In this document: positions 10,414 through 23,385 of the stretch, one piece after another
Layout of the letters: each line of letters opens with the position of its first letter
How positions within the stretch are numbered: position 1 is the stretch's first letter
The notes under the pieces: generated by a model
The model's database searches: none
What the model saw: only the letters and a program-made list of their open reading frames with translations
Told to the model about the DNA's origin: nothing
Position numbers and translations under genes: made by a program
DNA from: Athripsodes cinereus
Lineage: Eukaryota > Arthropoda > Insecta > Trichoptera > Leptoceridae
Assembly: GCA_947579605.1 (NCBI GenBank)
Contig: OX388316.1
Coordinates: forward strand, 13,147,290 to 13,211,289
Direction of reading: 5' to 3'
Length of the DNA stretch: 64,000 nucleotides

Positions 10414-13400
10414 TAAATATCTACGAAACTGTACAGTGTATAATCAAATTGAAATGTTATGTTATAATTATACGTTACAATCAATGTTACTTTTTACTGT
10501 GTAAAAAGCTGTACAATTCATAGACGAGTTTATAATAGGAAGAATTTCTAGTAGATCGATGTGAATGTTATATTATGAATATTAACCAAGTTTTTGTTCA
10601 AGAATATGCTATTACTTTTTAAATCAATTTAATAATATTATGTAAGTATCCAATTTAAATGCCAGTAACGACTTTTATTATCAATTCATTGTAGGTACAT
10701 AGACATTAAACTCTTATTCACTTAGTAAATTCTTATTTTTTTTCACAAGATTACCATTACAGCAATTCACCAGTCAAATTGTATATTCCAGATATTTTTT
10801 TAATTATTTATTTTTATTTTATTTCAATGTCTTCTGAATATTTCTGACCTATTGTCTTGTAAAAAAATGATGTGTTATTGTGGTACATCGAACACTAGCA
10901 AAACATACATCAAAATTCAGTTTCATAAATTACATGGTTCATTTCGTGTCATAATAGTACAATTAAAAATCCTTTTTATTATCGTAAAATATTTCTATTA
11001 TCACATAGCTGACTATTTAATTAAACAACACATATCTGCATACTATGAATTTACTCAATATATTTCAAAAAGTACTGATTGTAGTAAAGTGATAAAAAGA
11101 GGTTCATATTATATGTATATCAAAGAAATACTTTTTCTGTTTATTGAGTGGAAAAACTGGGTATCGCTTAGTGGAGAGTATTTGGTACACTTGTATTTGA
11201 TTTTGTATTGAGTTTAGTTTCATATTTTAGTTTTTACAAAATGGTCCCTAATGTGAAACGACAACTTGAAATTTTTTATGTGATATATTTAAAATTATTC
11301 TGTATTATAGAATATTTATTTTGAATAAAACTAAACTATTATTGAAATACAGAAAATTCAATATTAAAATATTTCTTTCTTTACTTACTTATTCAATATT
11401 GTTTTATTCTTAATGAAAATAATACAATATTTTACAGATTTAGGCAAACATAATGTTTCATAATGTTGTGATTTTTTTTCTCACTGATGTCACACATAAA
11501 TTAGCATATTTTCCATTCAAAATTATGTAGATAAAATATGGTTAATTTTACATAAAATTTTCCTTTAAATAAACACTTGAAAGAAAATATTTTCTTAAAA
11601 TTATTACTTATTTGTGCAAAATGAATTATTTCTTTATAACTTTATAATTGACAAGAAGAATAATTTTGTATCAACTCACCGAAATTCTTGAAATTCTTTA
11701 TCCAAATAATATAACTATTCAGTTTTGTACTACTTGTAACTTTTATTGGTATTTGTAATTGTTCATCCATATTGTCATCCAACCTTTAACTGTAATTTCT
11801 CAAAACTTTTTGCACTTTATCAATCAATATAAAAATATGAAATTATTGCTAAATATTTGCAAAAATATTCCCAATTATATCATCCTCGTCATTATTTTAT
11901 TGTGAACATATTAATTATTAACATAAAAATGTGTACATAGTAATATTTTAATTTTTTATTGAAAAATATTTAAACCTAATCTAGTTCGGTTAAATATTAT
12001 GAATAATACATATTACTTATTATTGTTTAATATGCTGGACTGTCAATGCTAGTCAATTGAATTTTGATTATAATTAATCGATTTATTATAATGAAATTAT
12101 GTAAATATTATGTATGTACTCTATGATTATTAATAATTAAATTGCCTATTATTCTATTATCAACATATTATCATGATTGTGTTTGTGTAATATTTTTCTT
12201 CGTTGTCAAATAATAATATTTGTATATAGATATTATATTATATCTAGTTAATAATTTATTATGAAAAATTTAGTCATTTGATTGAAAAATATGCATTAAA
12301 CGCTTATATAAAATATTACTTCTGTTTTTTTTTCTAAATAGCATAACGTCGTTGCATATTCAGAAAGCGGTATGTGAATTTATAAATGTTTTTATGACAT
12401 TTATAGAATAAACTGCTTATAATGACATCATAGTCATTTTATAAAGTGATCCTTAGTATCAAATATTAAAATTTAATACTTAAAGAATAATATCACATGC
12501 CAATAAAAAGTCCTTGCAACAATTTTAATGCGCTAATGAACAGTTATTGAAGAGTGTGCCTAAATAAAAACGTTTGTACATACCTCTTTTTGAATATGCA
12601 ATGACTACAAACCAACCTATTCATTATTTATTTTATTGATATATAAGCAACAGAATTCCGTAAATGTATTAACAAAAACTTTTTTTCTGCTATAGATGGT
12701 TTTATTTTTCTTTCTTTCACTTTTTTTAAATTTTCGATTGATAATAATCTTTTAAGTAAGCCGAAATACGTTTCTCAAATACAAAACATCTAAAGGTAAC
12801 AGAAAAAAAATCTTTTTTTGTTAATCGACTTACTCATAATACCATAGGTACTGCTTTTAAATTATGGCATCCAACAAATGATACCTATATCAAAAAAAAA
12901 ATAGGTTCATATAAGAATAAGAATAAGACACTTGGTTTTAATTAGTAAAATAGTTAAGCACAACCAAATGTTACTTGATTAACAGGTTCAATTCCTGGCT
13001 GAATAATACTCATATGTCAATACATACACAAAAAGAAATAGGAGATTTTTTTTAATAAAACATAATATGTTACTTATTGGATAATGATTATATCTGTTCG
13101 TAACACTTAGGCTCAGGAAGACGGTTTTGGATTAAATGTACCTACGGATAGGTAGGAGTCTACGACTTCTGAAATAACCGGGTGTGAGGCGGATGTCACC
13201 TCAACATCCAACTAAGGAGAAATTCTCAAAGAAAAAAATTAAAAATAAAATGGAAGAAAACTTAGTCTTTATATCAGATCAAATGACAACAGATCTATGA
13301 AAAAATGTTCAAATAAACCAACACATGTTTTTCTTCACAACATAACAAATAACACAAGAGCTTGACAGCTTGTAGGTGAAATATAGATCTTTATAGGAAA

Positions 13401-14768
13401 CAAACATATCTGTAGATACAATATCATGTACGTGGGTTTAAAATACTCAATGTGTAACACTCAAGATTGAACAACCGATCGCCATTCTGTGTGATACAAT
13501 CATACAATAAAGTTTATAGTGTGACATATTATTATAGTCGTGTAGGTATATGTACCTATATACAATATTTCTAGTAGAGTGTAATAATTATGATGTTTGT
13601 ATTATTATGATACAAACAACTAAAATACTCTTACAGTTCCAATAGTAGGTAGGTACTACTACATAAGTATAGTGAGGAATCATAAACCATTGTAGAGAAA
13701 GTGACCCGCGAGGCTGCCCAAGTATAAATGAACCGTTGATTGCTGTGTTATAAATAAATACCTACTGGTGGTAATAATACATACAACCTTCAAACACATG
13801 ATTGCATGTATGTATCTATGTATGCAGTTGGTACCTAACAAAGGTAAGTAGTAAGTAGATATGTATGTAACGGGTCATCTTTGGGAATATTTTTAACTAT
13901 AATATTAATATCATGAAGTATCAAAGACCAGAGGTACAAACGTAGACTTGTAACATGGGTCATATTATTATTTAAGAATATTTTTAACTATTACCGACAT
14001 TTTTGAGACATTTACTATCGAACAGTTTGAAACATGTTGCAAAGTATTGAATCACTCTTTACCTGTTTAGGTATATAGGTTATAAAATTATTTTTGATAA
14101 TTCGCTGTCGCGATTTCAGTGCACTTTTAAACCTGTGGTGTAAGTGTACCGAAATAGCGATAGAAAATTTTCAAAAATAAAGTGAAATAGCGATGCAAAA
14201 CTTTTCAATATACTATTTTCAACAATTTGGTTTCGGAGTCACAAGAGGGAATATATAATAAATTTAGTGTTTGAATCATAGTTTTTAAGGTTTTTACTGA
14301 TTTTTCATTCAAAATCTCAATACTCTGAATTTAAAATATTAGTAAAATTATGAAGTACCTGGGCATTTTCAGATTTTTTTGCTATGAGTATAACGTACGC
14401 GTCTCGAGAATTCAAAATTGTTTCTTAAATGACCAATTATTTCAGTTTTGCCCGAAATCACAATTATTGATAAAATGATGATTTTTTTCTTAGTTAAGCA
14501 TAAAAATAACAGGTAACTATTTAAATTTTGCAAGTTAATGTGTAAATCAATAACACGGAATGACGTATTTCAACATGTCTTCAGCGTACCTCTCAACTTT
14601 AACAACAAAATTATATTTGTCTGCCCATTATATTCACAGGTTTTATGACTTCATTTAAAACTTAATTGTCTCTAAATTCAATAAAGTCCCATAAAATATC
14701 ATAAAGCAAACCAGAAATATGTTAAATATGTATATTTTTCCTGTCCTTCAAATCACAAAAAGTGGAAT
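10414..14768. other. AT-rich non-coding stretch downstream of the Toll gene
   Basis: No exon or RNA gene could be supported. A weak tRNA-like B box (GGTTCAATTCC at about 12985) may be a SINE relic. The open frame 10852-11211 lies just past the receptor's 3' end, is poor in complexity and shows no domain. The piece at 14100-14200 repeats words such as GAAATAGCGAT in both orientations and may belong to the motif-rich block that follows. Confidence 0.45.
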
Positions 14769-15443
14769 TCCTATTACGTCACGGCCATTCTAAACCTCTG
14801 TTTTACTTATTTTGGTCAAATCGAGTGTCGATTATAATTAATGGCAACATTATATTAGTCTATGAATGCCGCTATATTGTGTAAAAACGTCGGTTGTGCA
14901 GATTCTTGTGACGGAACTGGTCCCCCTTGTTGCTCACTAAAATTGGTGTTCCAATACGAACGCAAATTTCTAAGGTAAGTTAAGAGTTTTATTTGTTTCT
15001 TTTGGACTCTAATTACATATTAAATATTGTTCATTTTGAATTACAAGTCGAATGCATCCTTATATTCACTAACAAGGTGTAAACATGTGGATGAACAGAG
15101 ATCGATACTTATACGTCACGTCCATTACGTAACGTTATGTATTGGTGGAAAAAAACTGTCACGTAATGGAATTGTAAAGCCTAGCTTACATTGAATATTT
15201 TAATCTTCCGACTATATTAAAAGATGTTAATAATTATTATGATGGCGTTATGATGTCCAATATTTATTTATTATTATGAAAACAGTTCAAGTGATTGCTA
15301 GTAAATCATAAATCAGTACGTCAGGCCAACCAAGTGTAACAAAAACGACAAATGCTACCCCCGATTCTATTTCATTTTTAGTGTGCACTAACTAAAATAG
15401 TAACGTTCCAATTTTAGTTAGTCCATATTGGTATTCTATAAAC

Positions 15444-15510
15444 CAGGCATGGGCAAACTGCGGCCCGCGGGCCGCATGTGGCCCGCCGCGTATTTCCTGC
15501 GGCCCGCGAG
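15444..15510 (+). mobile_element. hAT-like transposon terminus
   Basis: The segment starts CAGGCATGGGCAAACTGCGG and continues with repeated GGCCCGC words, a form typical of hAT transposon ends (CAGGnnTGGGCAAACT..GCGGCCCGCGGGCC). It is a sharp GC-rich island in AT-rich DNA. The partner end is not visible in the window, so the element is truncated. Confidence 0.6.
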
Positions 15511-15697
15511 TAATATAATATTTTAAAAAATGATCACGTTTTTATCTTCAACGACTTTTTCAACAAAGATTGAAAATAAATTAAAAATAATTTATTAAAA
15601 AAAAAAATAAACTGACATGAATATAATTGCTATTATCATTTTTTACTTATTGTTTATATTATTTTGGATTTAATTGTTGTTATTATTTTTTTTCTCT

Positions 15698-15770
15698 TTA
15701 TTAACATGTAAAAGGCGAAAGCCGTGAATATGCATAAATAAATAAATAAAATATATAAAAAAAAAAAACA
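15698..15770 (+). mobile_element. LINE 3' tail with (AAAT)n
   Basis: ACATGTAAAAGGCGAAAGCC..GTGAATATG followed by (AAAT)n and poly-A. A second copy lies in reverse at 62638-62707. Two unrelated sites sharing this end mark it as the 3' end of a non-LTR element. Confidence 0.6.
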
Positions 15771-16525
15771 AAAAACTTATCTCGGATTTTCGACTGATAT
15801 AATTAATGAACATTATTACCATGCGACGTTAGCTTTACTTTTCCATTACGTAACGAGAAACTTCCTATTACGTTACTGTCCTATTATATCTCCGACTATT
15901 TTTTTTTAGATTTTATTCCAACAACTGATACAACTGTATTATTGTAATATATAAAATATAGTATGTGAACTGAATTGTTGTTGGAAAGTGCAAATCACCA
16001 ACAAATTTGCCATAATTAGTGTAGAATATAAGAAAACTCATTACTGTATAGTACAAAACGTAACGTAATGGACCAATTGGACAGAAAATGTGACATTTTA
16101 CGTTATTTTCCTAATAAAATTATATATTTTCTTAAAGAATGTTATAAATACTTTCGACAACTATTCACTAAAACGTTTTTATTTAAAACCCCGTTGAATT
16201 GTGTGATGTAATGGAAATTTCTTGAGATATTGCTTCACGAAAACGCATTTCCTGAAAAAAAGAAAACACAAAACTTAAAAGTAATTGATTTCTCACGTCC
16301 GTTACTGTTGTATATATATTTTAAATACAAAATCAGGCATAATTTGTTACACATATTTTTTTAGGTTCCACTACGTAACGAAGCAAAAAAATTTGAAAAT
16401 GCCCACCTACCTACTTACCTACTATTATATCTTCACTTTATGTTACGGGATTGCATTTTTTTAGATACGTTTACTTGTATAGCAATAAATGTCTACCTTA
16501 TTTAATTACTGCTAGTTAGTCTTTA

Positions 16526-16655
16526 GGCATGGTTTGGAGTGGCCAGAGGTCCTGGAAGCAGCGGTGGACAGGGATCTCTGGAGGAGGTACCTATAGGCGC
16601 AATGGGTCCCCGACCCAACTAGGACAAGGGGAAGAAGATGTATGTATGTATATGT
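16526..16655 (+). mobile_element. Degenerate LINE C-terminal fragment with (TATG)n tail
   Basis: A GC-richer segment translates in one frame to AAVDRDLWRRYL, then past a stop to QWVPDPTRTRGRR. This matches the 'A.DR..WR' and closing segments common at the C-terminus of arthropod non-LTR polyproteins. It ends in a (TATG)n run. Too short to assign to a clade. Confidence 0.5.
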
Positions 16656-17642
16656 AGTTGGCCTTTATTACTTCACTGCTGAATATTACCCTATAGATCT
16701 TATTCTTTTCTTTTCTGTCTCAAGCAACACCAGTCCACTTCTTTCCCATCATCTGGACAATCATCAGCAGATTTTTTTTGAGATCTCACAATGCTTCTTT
16801 TATCATCCTATTGTCTTCACATAAATTTTTATAATGTATCTTTCTCTTTTATTTTAAAATAAGAATGAGTTTAAGTATGTAAATATTATACATACCTACT
16901 TGCCAATACATTTCTAGTATAAGACCTCTCTTTTGAGATAAGTGTGTGACTCACATAGACGACTGTATTTTTCCTCAGTAATGAATAATTTGCATACATA
17001 ATTATTTATCTGAGACGTTCGCACACAGGACAAAAGTAATTAAAATAAATACACATCCATACAATATACGCGGGGTAAATAAATAAATAAACAAGAAAAT
17101 ACCATAAATATATTATGTAGAATATCAGCAGTTGTAGTAGCCAGCAGCGGTGAGTTACTTCGGACATGGTTATAATAAAATATGTCTATATATGATACCT
17201 AATATATTTATTTTTCTCTCTATCTCTCTACCTGACCGATAGATAGTCGGATATTCTACTGTCCATCCGACACTCCCATCGCATGTTGGTTTTAAATTGA
17301 AATTCCGTACATATATTCACTTGTACTGTATAGGTAAATACTACCACTATTAGGTACTGCTACGTATAAGAAAAGACGTTGTTGTTACTGGTTCGATGCC
17401 CGGCGATGTTATAATATATAGTTATACCTTGGTACAAATGCTACTACTAATCATATTTACCTGAGGGGGAATTGATTCATTAAATAATAGTAATAATGAA
17501 AAATGCAGAATAGATAATGATGTAAAATACCTACTATTTAATATTATTCATACAATAGGTATTACTTATAATTCTATTAGGTAGTACATATGTGTTGCAA
17601 GTAAACTTCTTACTGTGTGGTGGTGTGACTTTGTAAAATAAC
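16656..17642. other. Intergenic stretch, nothing firmly recognised
   Basis: AT-rich sequence with 'tctctatctctctac' low complexity at about 17214-17232 and a lone tRNA-like B box GGTTCGATGCC near 17391 that may be a SINE relic. Confidence 0.45.
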
Positions 17643-17650
17643 CTGTACGC

Positions 17651-20335
17651 TAGGGTGGAACACTTTTGTATGAAAAAAATTTTTTTTTCGAATATCGAAT
17701 TGGAATACCAGGCAAAAGTTGCCTTATATAATTGTAAATAACACCCAGTAATTTGGAAGTTCTAGCTCAACAGCAAGAGGTCCCGCCATAGACTTGAAAT
17801 TTCAATTTTTAAGTTTTTACAGACGCTTTGTTAAGTACACCCTATTAACAAAATATTAACTAAATATAATATTTTATGCATTTATATGATAAGATAAAAG
17901 TATATTTTAGTTAATAGAATCATTTATTTTAAAAATATACACAGTTTCAGAAAGTTGTGTCGGTATGAATAACGTCATTTTTCATAACAAAAATCCTTTT
18001 TCGTCTCAAACTTTGGCATGAGCTTTCGAGACGCTAAATTAGATTTTACAAAACCCTATCTTCTTGTCTTATCGCATACACGTAGAGCTGCTTCTATCAC
18101 ACATTTTACTGATCTTTCCACAGCTTGGGTGTGGTAAGGCAGTCTCATTAACTCCAAAAACGATTCTCCTCCATTTTCAATAAGATGTTGTAACTGCTTA
18201 TCGGAAATATTCATCAGTATTGAGGTTTCGTATTTATTTTGTTGCCAGTTTATCAAGTCTATGTAAGAACTTGCATTTAAGTCCACTTTTGGCACCTCAA
18301 ACATGCGCGAAACAGATTTTTTATTCACTTGACGAGCTTTTAAAATGCGTCTGGCAGCTAGTTCTCTAATGTGCTTACGCGTATCTGTTATCGTACTCAA
18401 CAACAAGTTTTCTGGATGAGCAAAGTAACTGTTCCGAAATAAAACAGGGTCCACAATCGCTAACAATTCGTTCGTTAAATAACTAGTGCTGTTAATGAGC
18501 TTCCATAAATGTTTTGAACCATCTTTAATGCTATACCAATTTGACCTGCAAATGATTTAGATCCTGCTATAGGGCTATCCAAATAGGAAAACAAGGCGTC
18601 AATAGCAACTCATTGGCGTATAAAAGACAAATTATCCAATGCAATGGTTGAGATAGTTTTTTTTCCAAAAAACCAATCACGCCTCCCACATTCCCTGTAT
18701 TTGTGGTTGTTCCATTACATCCAACAGTCATTATACTCTCTGGTGATATATTTTCAGTCGTCAAAAAGCCGTGGATAGCTCTTTCAATATTTCTGGCACT
18801 GCCCGATGTTGGAAACACATACCCAACATAAACAGAACCTGGTTCTTTAATAATCGAAACATGTTCCTCTTGTACAATCACTTTAAATCTCTTCGATCTT
18901 TTTAAAACAGTTTTAGCCGTCTGGTTTTTCCTTCCATCAAAATATAAGTCAGGAATTTCTGTTACTCTTTCTTCTGTTAAAATTTGCTCGCAAACTTTCT
19001 GTCTTATTCTTCTGAGTTTCATCCTGCCCACGACGTTAGTCGACTGCGCCTCAGAGTCAGCATCAGAAGCAGAATATAGAACATTTATGATACGATAACC
19101 GCCGCAGCTCGGTCTGATACTCCGTATCAATCGCATACAATCGTCAAACTATGAAGACTGGCATCCGTGAGCTTTATAGGCTTTTGATCCACTTTGTTCG
19201 CGGTGTCTAGACCATCTGCGGCCGACGAACAAGAAGGAAGGTCAACATTAGAACTAACTTCTGATCTATTTAGCCTATATAAAGAAAAGGAAATTTCTTT
19301 AATTCTTGTATTTGAATTATGCCTGATTTCTTGTTTAAGAGCACGTAATCTTCTTTTCTGAAATTTTTTACTCTAGATAAGATCCGTTCTTCCTAAAACC
19401 ATTTGTCTGTTAGTGCGTTGGTCTTCTAAAAATATTTGTTCCTCTTTTGGCACTTTATTTTCTCTCAAACAAGTACAGTTTACAAATTCTTTACATTTAC
19501 ATGCAGCTATGTCAAAAAGCTTTGCACTTTGTACTCTGAATTCTTCTACCTTTCTTTCCTTTAGTTTCTTCAAAGACTTTTTCAAATTTCAAACAAAATC
19601 AAACAAATCAAATCATTTTGAGTGATATTTTTTAAGTAACTGTAAAACTCGTTTGTGTGTAACAATTGAAATAGAAGATTTTATTCATACCTGTTTCGGC
19701 ACTTTTCCAAAAATGTAGGTTATTTTGTGGTGTTGTTCTTTATTTTTAAGTCTTGTCGAACCCATTCAAAGAATTTCATAACATTCTCATACGTAAGTAG
19801 TATATTCTCCTTGAACTCTGCACTTTCACCAAATATCGGACATTTTAACTTTTGCCTTGTAGAAGTCATATTTATACACTTAAAAAACGTAGGTACATCA
19901 ACTAATACCTACTGGTGAAAATAATTGACGGGCTACCTTCCACCTTGAGACAATATTATCGACACTAGTTGAAACGAAACACTGCAAATTCGTAAATCGA
20001 AGCGTGCTGCCCTCGCTTTGTCCCGTACTTTGCTCAACTGTCCCAGTACCAAAGTATATTAAAATGATGAAATATTTGATTGAAACTGCTAGTTAACTAT
20101 ATTTGAATATGTTTTTGAATAAAATAAACTTATTTTAATAAGTTCTGTATCGTTTTGTAGGCCGCGCAAATAGCCCCTAAATTGTCCTTTTTGTAAATAT
20201 TCGATGTCTTGTCGGGGGCTCTTACCGTTGTCTGATAATTTTTATATTTTTAATGCAGGCAATTGATGGCAAAAGGCAACTAAATACAACTATTCCAAAT
20301 CAAAATTCGAGAAAAAAAAATTTCGTTCCACCCTA
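17651..20335 (-). mobile_element. DNA transposon with 11-bp inverted ends and 8-bp target duplication
   Basis: The left end reads TAGGGTGGAAC and the right end is its exact complement. The resemblance continues imperfectly for about 50 bases (A/T runs, then TCGAAT and TTGGAATA). Directly outside both ends stands CTGTACGC (17643-17650 and 20336-20343), an 8-bp target duplication. The 2685-bp element carries one transposase-like gene on the minus strand, broken by stops. An 8-bp duplication fits hAT, P or Merlin-like elements; the ends alone do not decide. Confidence 0.9.
17985..19869 (-). pseudogene. Broken transposase-like gene of the 8-bp-TSD element
   Basis: Pieces read on the minus strand, N to C: a start Met at 19869 (MTSTRQKLKCPIFGE) running to 19720; a frame-shifted piece with IVTHKRVLQLLKKYH; 19585-19373 with LFDIAACKCKEFVNCTC, KVPKEE and DQRTNRQMVLG; 19136-18567 with TVGCNGTTTNTG, then LHWIICLLYANELLL; and 18466-18056 ending LPYHTQAVERSVKCVIEAAL. 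These are hallmarks of a repeat-encoded protein family I recall from many arthropod genomes, usually listed as uncharacterised, where the fourth piece normally has DGT rather than NGT. Loss of that acidic residue, plus several stops and frame changes, makes it non-functional. A DDE-type nuclease role is inference. The C-terminus decays further to about 17985. Confidence 0.8.
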
Positions 20336-20343
20336 CTGTACGC

Positions 20344-22113
20344 ACTACCTATGTAAAATTATATTGTAGACACTTATGTTATTAACATATTGTTTGAACA
20401 ACTTTTTTCGCTGCTGTAGGTATTGAAATTAAATTAAATTATTCATTATAAGAGGTTTTCCAATACTCTCAAAATCTAGCCGAGGTAGAGGAAAAAATTG
20501 TTTTCATGTGATGAAATTGATAAAAAAAAACTCGTGGCAAATTTAAAAACAAATTTACTAATTTATTCCAAATTTATGTGTGACAAAAAGTATCTCCAGC
20601 TGTAGCATTCTATTTTATATCCATAGGATGAAGAACGATAGGTAGGTAAGTACTAGGTATGTATCTTTTTTTGATATTGTGTAGTTTTGAAAAGAGGCAT
20701 GTTTGATATTTCAAATACTTACCTAATTATATTTTTTATGAACTGATTACATTTAACAGCTTTATACTTATAGATAGGTTTTATTTATGTCTTGATTTTT
20801 CTCGGTTTTATTTTTGTCTTTTGATTTTTTTCAATGGCATGATATTGACTTCAGAATTTTCCTTGATTACTTACAATTTAATACTAAATGAGATGTAACA
20901 TGTACGTAAGACTTTTAGAACATCGTTTAGGAATGGAATATTATAAAAATAACCCACATTATATAATTTTTAATTATAAATTTTGTACAAGAAATCATTT
21001 CTATGACATTGATCGTACCTAGCTAATGAGTGACACGTGACTCTGTACGTAACATTTTTTATTTAGATACAAAAAAATAATAATTTACTAGAGAATATTA
21101 TATTCCAAGAAAGTTTTATAATATAACTTTATTCATAGTTACAACTTGGAATGAAATAGGTTCATAAAAAAAATAAAACTTTGCGTACCTACTACGCTTC
21201 ACAGAGAGAATTAAAAATTTTGTTAGTGTAATAATATTATATTTAAAGAGTATAAAAAAAGTATTTCGCATAAGTGTGTATGTATGTAATATGTAGATAG
21301 TACCGCAAATTGGCGAACATACCTTGTTGGATAAAAACATCAAAAGTTTAATTAGTTTTCGTTAGTTTTTCATCGCTAGACACTCACGTTCTCTATGCTA
21401 AAGATAATATTAGTATGTTGTACCTATCAAAAACTCTGTCCATACAAAAGATTAACGGGATATAACAAAGTGAAAGAATCAAAATAATGACGACAAAAAT
21501 ATTATACCTAAAATCACTCCGAAAACAGTTTTTTTTCTTATTCTCTTTTCCAAATAAAATAATAAAATAGTGCAAGAGAGCATCTATCTTTTGTCATGCA
21601 CGTTGCAGTGCATTTAGTTTTATTCTTACTTATATAGATTACAGAATAATAGACAACTACTATGAAGATGTCGATAATAGACAAAAGCGTTGCGAAGATT
21701 TGAATTTCGATTCGAAATGCGGAATCTATTTAAATTGTGCAAGTAGATACTTGTAAATACTATACCTATAGTGTAATACTTGTGTTTATATTTTGTAGTC
21801 GGTAAATTAGCATCAGTGGGGGGACTATACTTTTTATTTGTCATGCTTTCGTACTGATTTCTTTTTTTTGCTCTGAGATTTCAAAAATTGGAAAAGATTT
21901 TTTATAAAGTATCCAAATTTTCAAAGACTTTATCACCAAAATTTTAATCTCATAGCTCGTATTATAGGAATTTAAAAACATTGACGATATTTTTAAATTT
22001 TGTGTTGGAATTTCAAACCAAATCCTATTTTTTCGAGTACAAGTAAGGTCCGCCAATTTTGTCATGAATATAATTGTATTCTTTTACTGTTTATTTTGTA
22101 AAACTCCATAATT
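20344..22113. other. AT-rich intergenic stretch
   Basis: No gene, RNA or identified repeat. The several minus-strand open frames between 21116 and 22065 are low-complexity translations rich in Ile, Tyr, Asn and Lys. Confidence 0.45.
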
Positions 22114-22285
22114 TTATGTAAATAAAACAAAAATCTTTGTGTAGTTTTACGATGTGCTTTTATTTTAGTGGCCTGGTTTCGATATTTCGAGTTTGAAAAA
22201 GACATAGACATGTCGGAAACAGGTCACTAAAATAAAAGTAGGTACATCGTAAAACTTCAAAAAGTTTTTTGTTGTATTTACATAA
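22114..22285. mobile_element. Foldback element with ~70-bp arms
   Basis: The left arm (TTATGTAAATAAAACAAAAA.. then AGTTTTACGATGTGCTTTTA.. to TGGTTTCG) pairs with the right arm from 22214 to 22285, with a few mismatches and one small insertion. The loop of about 30 bases contains GAAAAAGACATAGACATGT. This fits a foldback MITE. Host target duplication is not clear. Confidence 0.75.
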
Positions 22286-23335
22286 ATAATTATAATTATT
22301 TCATTGATAAGACATAAGTTGGTAATTAAAATGTATTAATAACACACCATTGTAGGCAGTGGTGTTTTTTTTTGCATCTATGAAAAGTACGCCAATGGTA
22401 AGTAGGTAGGTACTAAGATACAGTATAGTGAGTGTCATATAACAATCGATGATTTTATAATAATCGTGTCTCATGTTCGTCATGCTTCTACTGAAATTAT
22501 TAAACAGTAGAACTCTTATATCCAACTATGTATTAAGACTTACTTATTTGTAGGTATTATTCTAGATAGAATACAAATTACTTCCCGTTCGTGCATGCTT
22601 CAATCCCTCGGTCATTAGGTAGATATTAGCTATTATTATATTATACAACCAGTATAAAACACTCGATGTATATTGTGAATTTATTTGTCGCTATACCAAT
22701 ATTTTGACCTACATGTAATAATAATTAGTCAGATCATAATTATATAAGGACAGTGAGTGAAGTTTTTGGAAGCTTGATGTAAAGATCTCGGTAATCGTGT
22801 GATCCCAAGTTTGATGCTTTCTGCTGCCAACTAATTCCACCTTTCCGATGTAAGTTATTATTTAGTGTGAGGATGTTACCAACTTACTTCACCTTCACAA
22901 TGCTAGTCGTTGTTAAGAGTGAGGATGTTAAAGGCATACGTTTTTATCAAAAATTGTGTCAAATATTATTTTAAGACACAGATTCATCTTTGAAAAAATA
23001 TCCACTAAAATTTAATTTCTGTGGCTCAAATTATGAAGGCGAATATTTTAATTAAAAAAAAGAAAGGGAAGGCATCATTTCCATTCTCTTCAAAAACTAT
23101 TAAACCATTATATTTGAGTAGAATTTGATAATTTTTCATTTCAAAAACATACATACAAACTTACAACAGTTCACAATAAAAGTTTTTAAAATAAGTGTAA
23201 TTATTGTGATGGTCCTATACCTATATGTATAAGTAGTATACATCTTCTAACATTATTATTGTCTTTATTAAATTTATACAATACCTCGATTCTCGGCACT
23301 CAAAGGGTTGAACCTTTTCTGACCTTCTGATTCTA
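22286..23335. other. AT-rich intergenic stretch
   Basis: Two similar segments at about 22800-22880 and 22880-22930 share 'gtgaggatgtta' and 'ccaact' words, which may be a diverged short duplication. Nothing else is supported. Confidence 0.4.
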
Positions 23336-23385
23336 TATTTTTTTTTTTTTTTTTTAAAAAAGATATATCTGGGTTTTGTTATTTT
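23336..23385 (-). mobile_element. SINE II 3' end fragment
   Basis: A poly-T run followed by AAAAAAGATATATCTGGGTT, identical to the 3' end of the SINE copies at 37258 and 58984. Only the tail end is present. Confidence 0.65.

Larger units (their letters stand above)
14769..16380. repeat. Block with repeated 14-bp motif TCCATTACGTAACG
   Basis: The motif or close variants occur at 14769, 15108, 15121, 15160 (reverse), 15842, 15866, 16059 (reverse) and 16367. Motif copies lie in both orientations among AT-rich sequence. No long frame is open. A consensus 5' splice site (AAG then GTAAGT) sits at about 14971-14979, after a short GC-richer segment. The block may be one old mobile element with internal repeats, or a cluster of sites for bZIP-type factors, whose palindromic core TTACGTAA is contained in the motif. 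Confidence 0.5.

Noticed and set aside
10852..11211. A 119-codon open frame just after the Toll gene
   Set aside because: Composition matches local AT bias, there is no domain or conserved motif, and it may lie within a longer 3' UTR.
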